Part shown: piece after piece, positions 7,201 to 9,113 of the stretch | How positions within the stretch are numbered: the stretch's first letter is position 1 | Layout: each line of letters starts with the position of its first letter | From: JAFDZW01 sp035632315 | Lineage (GTDB): Bacteria > Bacteroidota > Ignavibacteria > Palsa-1295 | Direction of reading: 5' to 3' | NCBI GenBank assembly: GCA_035632315.1 | Contig: DASQGZ010000060.1 | Location: forward strand, 1 to 9,113 | DNA length: 9,113 nt | Position numbers and translations under genes: made by a program | The notes under the pieces: model-generated | Told to the model about the DNA's origin: nothing | The model's input: the letters and a program-made list of their open reading frames with translations, nothing else | Database searches by the model: none

Positions 7201-9113
7201 TTCGGAACGACCGGATTCGGAGAAATACACGACGATGCAGCGCTCTCGACCCTTGTTTTCGAATTTCTCAGAGGTGATTCACTTAGGTCGCGCTCTGTGC
7301 CTTCCGGAGCACACAAGATCACATTCCCGATCGTCTTTACGCTTTCAAAGATCATCGAATCTGTATTCCAGCCGCCGAAAAGCAGTTTTATCGCCAGCCA
7401 AGATAATTCACTCTTTGAATATACGATCCTCGGCGACGCAGCGCTTGGTTATACGTTCTGCCCACAGCCGGAATTTCATGCCGGTTCTGAGGACGTCACG
7501 CTCACATCAAAGAGTGGCGATGTTCGTTCTATCTTTTCAGTCACAGACTCGCTTGTGAAGATCCATGCAGTGCTTCGAAACTTTGGATATACAACGAACT
7601 CGCCGGTGACCGTTTCCATCACCGATAACGTGAACGGCAAAGCATTTTCTGTACGTGATACGCTCAGCCATTTTGATACGACTGCAACGATCGACGAAAC
7701 ATTAGTGCTCGATACGACGATGATCGGCAGTCACACGCTTCATATCTATGTCGATTCGATCAATCAATTTCCTGAGATAGATGAGAATGACAACGAAGCG
7801 ATCGTTCCATTTCTTGTAAATAGTAACGGAGCCGTTCCTGCATATCCTCCGGAAGGCGGGAAAAATATCTGTGACGTTACAAAAGACTCTGTTCGTTTTT
7901 TACTTGTCGTTCCAAGTAATTCGAATGTGGTTTCAGTTGATCTGCAAGCGGATACGACAAGCGGCTTTAATTTCCCGGTTGCGCTCGGCTCGTTTGTAGT
8001 GAGTTCATCTATTTTTCTTGATGTTCCGTTAAGCAGAACACTCATGCCAAATCCATCCGGCGGAGTGTTATGGTGGCGAAGCCGAACACATGATAAAGGC
8101 GGAAAAATATCCGATTGGCAGGTATCGAGTCTGTCACTTCTTCAAAGTTCAGCGCCATCGTCATTTAATTATACATCGGTCGATCAGCTGCAGCGAACGA
8201 TCATTTCTCATTTGCAAGCGGATGCGTCTCATGGGGGCTTGTTCATTCCCCAGCATGACACGATCATCTATGATGTTGAGGCACGAGGACTAAAAGATAC
8301 AAATATTATCGGCGGCGAACCGACAAGCTATTTTTTCATTAATAAAAAAGCCGTTTATACCACCTCATTCACAAGTGGACTTGATTTCAATGGAATTACC
8401 CTTGTAGTAATGACCAAAGACGGTTCCGATAAAGAATCGGTTTACGAGTTCAATAACCCCGGAGATAGCGCTGTTCTGATCCGGCAACTTATTGATAGTT
8501 TCTATACTGTTATTAAATCCCTCCCAACGGGCAGGCGAGCTGTTATATTGACAAATCTTCAGCCATTTATTCCCGGGTTTACAAAAAATGACAGTGTGAA
8601 AAAAGCTCTGCAAATGCTTGGCTCGAAAAACGGATTTGACAGCTTGTGGTATTTTTATTCTTATGCGTTGATCGGACAAAAAGGACTCGATAGCGGGCTT
8701 GCGAAAGAAAAGATCACAGGCATAGGAGGCGCCGGAACAAGTTTATCAGATACAATTGCCGTTACCGCTGCAAAAGGAATTGCTCAGCTTCCCTCGACTG
8801 CTGTTGCTACAAGATATGGTTTCTTTTCATGGAATACTTCACAGATCGGGACAAACGCTGCCGTAAAATTTCGATTGCTCGGTTCGCAGAAATTTACCGG
8901 GCAGATCGATACTGTTGCGATCATTGATGCGCAGAGCCCTCAACCGTACGATCTTCGCACAATAAATCCATTGCAGTATAATAAACTTAATGTTATTGCA
9001 GAGCTTGACCGAGACAGCATAACGCTTGCAAGCCCGATTCTTTCCGGACTTGACTTGCAATATGATTATGCTCCGGAATATGAAATAGATCCGTCAACGG
9101 TTTCGATCACACC
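4276..9113 (+). CDS. Large secreted C25 (gingipain/PorU-type) cysteine peptidase with CARDB-, FN3- and ILEI-like domains (3' partial)
   Basis: The frame is open from ATG 4276 to the right edge (1612 complete codons, no stop); an in-frame TAG at 4246 fixes the start. Residues 1-23 form a Sec signal peptide (hydrophobic VFVIIFLSVAAVVLS, then Q24). Residues about 70-250 look like a gingipain-type prodomain and include an Arg-rich stretch (180-215). The segments TRTGLYRASIDEL (about 321-333) and AIEFYGV (373-379), and a jelly-roll-like module ending WYLDYIEI (570-577), are usual ahead of the protease in this family. The C25 domain spans about 683-1060, with catalytic His917 (FFGHG) and Cys947 (LSCRTGAF). 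CARDB-like (about 1093-1180), FN3-like (about 1186-1285) and ILEI-like (about 1333-1481) domains follow, then YDLRTINP and a beta-rich segment. It is predicted to be surface-exposed or secreted. A C-terminal T9SS sorting domain is expected but lies outside the window. It is either a PorU-like sortase or a T9SS cargo peptidase; the length favours cargo. Confidence 0.92.
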   Translation, partial: MITRIAQNVFVIIFLSVAAVVLSQIRSKHSPVTPQATKTSAQKPTINKFLKKATRSVRRIGSLKATQPISVRSSVTEKNGTIIISGNLGDVLSSLYTQVIEGSAGKDFHSLHWTKLQQDRLPSGVHYTALGDSGKPEMPALVVTCVIPATAKNFHAAILNTDTKSFSNLFLPPAKVESEKRFGRRVYAQRRYSSNAILTDNIEISRTARFRRIRFINVTIPLVHLGSSISTVIAKTKFTVALSFAVDAIPIVNKNDQGDPIFVDSYSAMVANPQDITLFQLSFHQNLNLRNRIQSAGTITFDSSLTGWIDPSAPYIKLTVTRTGLYRASIDELASRSGNNSVRNWQSSVLRLINKGKEVPIWLDTTAGGAINAIEFYGVRNPGFPNEYFNWDTDSNAYWLTTSTKSTSSPLRYTSNVSVVNPASTIAEGTLKLHHERDLEYFGGQSGGDESVTLQNYHWVPGERFIWRTVTKNGSGAIQSITDTFMLPTLPTDTSEKQAQLTVYVHGISTDPVVSITHVCKVVINGKTFSNDVFLDYDSSFVRHPVPLGLLQQGLNTITVTMPDSSSDTWYLDYIEISTPVQLEPSSDTAVATGQWAYTAKVPNSDYSLSLRSVSGAPELFDLKHQLHLPASSNSGSSYLFNLKGSSDSLVFAAATQNSFLHPDEIADMGGKWSSILDTAVGADYIIITHPDFLHAAQNLAKRREIVSGFRTRVITTDEIFNVFGYGSNEPLALRSYLQYAYDYYHGTPPGFVTLFGDGTWDPKFTLPSTAHRSFVPTYGVPSSDYIFTTDERFGSKYADTVVSNMIISRISVESSDEADAAVQKIVEYESAPPADWNRNFLFVLGGSSLFEHAVLTGFALANINDTNYGGIKYPPMLARTQMIERSDYSNYLDGTHIQDIQSAFQRGVSFMYFFGHGATFITDVVLPDVGSLRNQGTYPVILTLSCRTGAFAEPNVITLNESYIRSSNNGIIMAFGTTGFGEIHDDAALSTLVFEFLRGDSLRSRSVPSGAHKITFPIVFTLSKIIESVFQPPKSSFIASQDNSLFEYTILGDAALGYTFCPQPEFHAGSEDVTLTSKSGDVRSIFSVTDSLVKIHAVLRNFGYTTNSPVTVSITDNVNGKAFSVRDTLSHFDTTATIDETLVLDTTMIGSHTLHIYVDSINQFPEIDENDNEAIVPFLVNSNGAVPAYPPEGGKNICDVTKDSVRFLLVVPSNSNVVSVDLQADTTSGFNFPVALGSFVVSSSIFLDVPLSRTLMPNPSGGVLWWRSRTHDKGGKISDWQVSSLSLLQSSAPSSFNYTSVDQLQRTIISHLQADASHGGLFIPQHDTIIYDVEARGLKDTNIIGGEPTSYFFINKKAVYTTSFTSGLDFNGITLVVMTKDGSDKESVYEFNNPGDSAVLIRQLIDSFYTVIKSLPTGRRAVILTNLQPFIPGFTKNDSVKKALQMLGSKNGFDSLWYFYSYALIGQKGLDSGLAKEKITGIGGAGTSLSDTIAVTAAKGIAQLPSTAVATRYGFFSWNTSQIGTNAAVKFRLLGSQKFTGQIDTVAIIDAQSPQPYDLRTINPLQYNKLNVIAELDRDSITLASPILSGLDLQYDYAPEYEIDPSTVSIT
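6322..7455 (+). other. Peptidase C25 (gingipain-type) catalytic domain within the large protein
   Basis: Covers residues about 683-1060. It opens with ADYIIITHPDF, the usual first strand of C25 domains, followed by a helix and RTRVITTDEIFNVFG. TLFGDGTWDPK matches the family's GD-rich strand. The catalytic His is the CAT at 7024-7026 (YFFGHGA) and the nucleophile Cys the TGC at 7114-7116 (LSCRTGAF), 30 residues apart, close to the spacing in gingipains. The domain closes with the family's terminal motif YTILGDAALGY (normally LLGDPAL). Both catalytic residues are present, so the enzyme should be active; substrate specificity cannot be read from the sequence. Confidence 0.9.
7552..7815 (+). other. 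CARDB-like beta-sandwich domain within the large protein
   Basis: Residues about 1093-1180 follow the protease directly. The order of motifs is that of CARDB/adhesin-like modules: VKIHAVLRNFGYTTNSPVTV (strand, N-[FL]-G turn, strand), a central VLDTTMIGSHTLHIYVDS strand pair, and the closing EIDENDNEAIVPF, which is the usual ExxExNN ending. These modules act as spacers or binding domains in secreted bacterial proteins; no specific ligand is suggested here. Confidence 0.65.
8272..8718 (+). other. ILEI/PANDER-like (interleukin-like EMT inducer) domain within the large protein
   Basis: Residues about 1333-1481. The order of features matches the ILEI/FAM3 fold: a strand ending GITLVVMTKDG (1373-1383; family GxNVVVLDxxTG), a helix RQLIDSFYTVIKSLPTG (1403-1419; family LxxFLxSIPDG), a strand RRAVILTN, a helix with VKKALQMLGSK (1441-1451; family AxxALxxLGS), and the closing strand SYALIGQKG (1462-1470; family SWALIGVKG). 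The animal members are FAM3 cytokine-like proteins and POMGNT1-type stem domains that bind carbohydrate; a carbohydrate-binding role here would be inference only. Confidence 0.7.

Noticed and set aside
6953..7558. A 201-codon open frame on the + strand inside the C25 peptidase gene
   Set aside because: It lies in another frame of a gene whose product matches the C25 catalytic domain through the whole stretch, and its translation is rich in Ser, Arg and Leu with no recognisable motif. It is a shadow frame.
1..9113. CRISPR arrays, tRNA/rRNA genes, insertion sequences or long repeats
   Set aside because: Reading both strands showed no regularly spaced repeats, no cloverleaf-like segments and no transposase motifs; nearly all bases lie in five supported genes.

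Overview
The window comes from a bacterium of the Bacteroidota/Chlorobiota (FCB) group. The evidence is a DUF4835/PorD protein of the type IX secretion system (T9SS), a very large secreted gingipain-type (C25) cysteine peptidase, an OmpA-family barrel protein carrying a carboxypeptidase-regulatory-like module, and the near absence of Shine-Dalgarno sequences at the starts. An Ignavibacteria- or Kapabacteria-like lineage would fit, but the sequence alone does not settle the rank below phylum. No RNA gene, mobile element, CRISPR array or long repeat is visible, and the whole window reads as ordinary, densely packed chromosome.

Layout: (1) 2-1411 (+) is the 3' part of an outer-membrane barrel / CRD-like / OmpA_C protein whose frame is open to the left edge. 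(2) 1420-3227 (-) is a compact two-gene unit, accD (acetyl-CoA carboxylase beta subunit) followed immediately by an arginase, converging on the OmpA gene with only 8 bases between the stop codons. (3) 3228-3275 is a very short divergent spacer that must hold the promoters of both accD and the next gene. (4) 3276-4196 (+) is porD (DUF4835). (5) 4276 to the right edge (+) is one uninterrupted frame of at least 1612 codons encoding a secreted C25 peptidase, cut by the window end.

The right half is a T9SS-related cluster: PorD is an assembly or accessory protein of the export machine, and the C25 protein is either a PorU-like sortase or, more likely from its length and domain string, a T9SS-exported peptidase. 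It keeps an intact His/Cys dyad (His917, Cys947). Behind the protease it carries a CARDB-like module, an FN3-like module and a segment that closely resembles the ILEI/PANDER fold (interleukin-like EMT inducer, FAM3 family), best known from animal FAM3 cytokines and O-mannose glycan enzymes. This is the most interesting observation in the window. The left-hand OmpA protein shares the CRD + OmpA_C tail of the T9SS protein PorE but has a membrane barrel in front of it. accD and the arginase are housekeeping or nitrogen-metabolism genes with no obvious functional tie to secretion.
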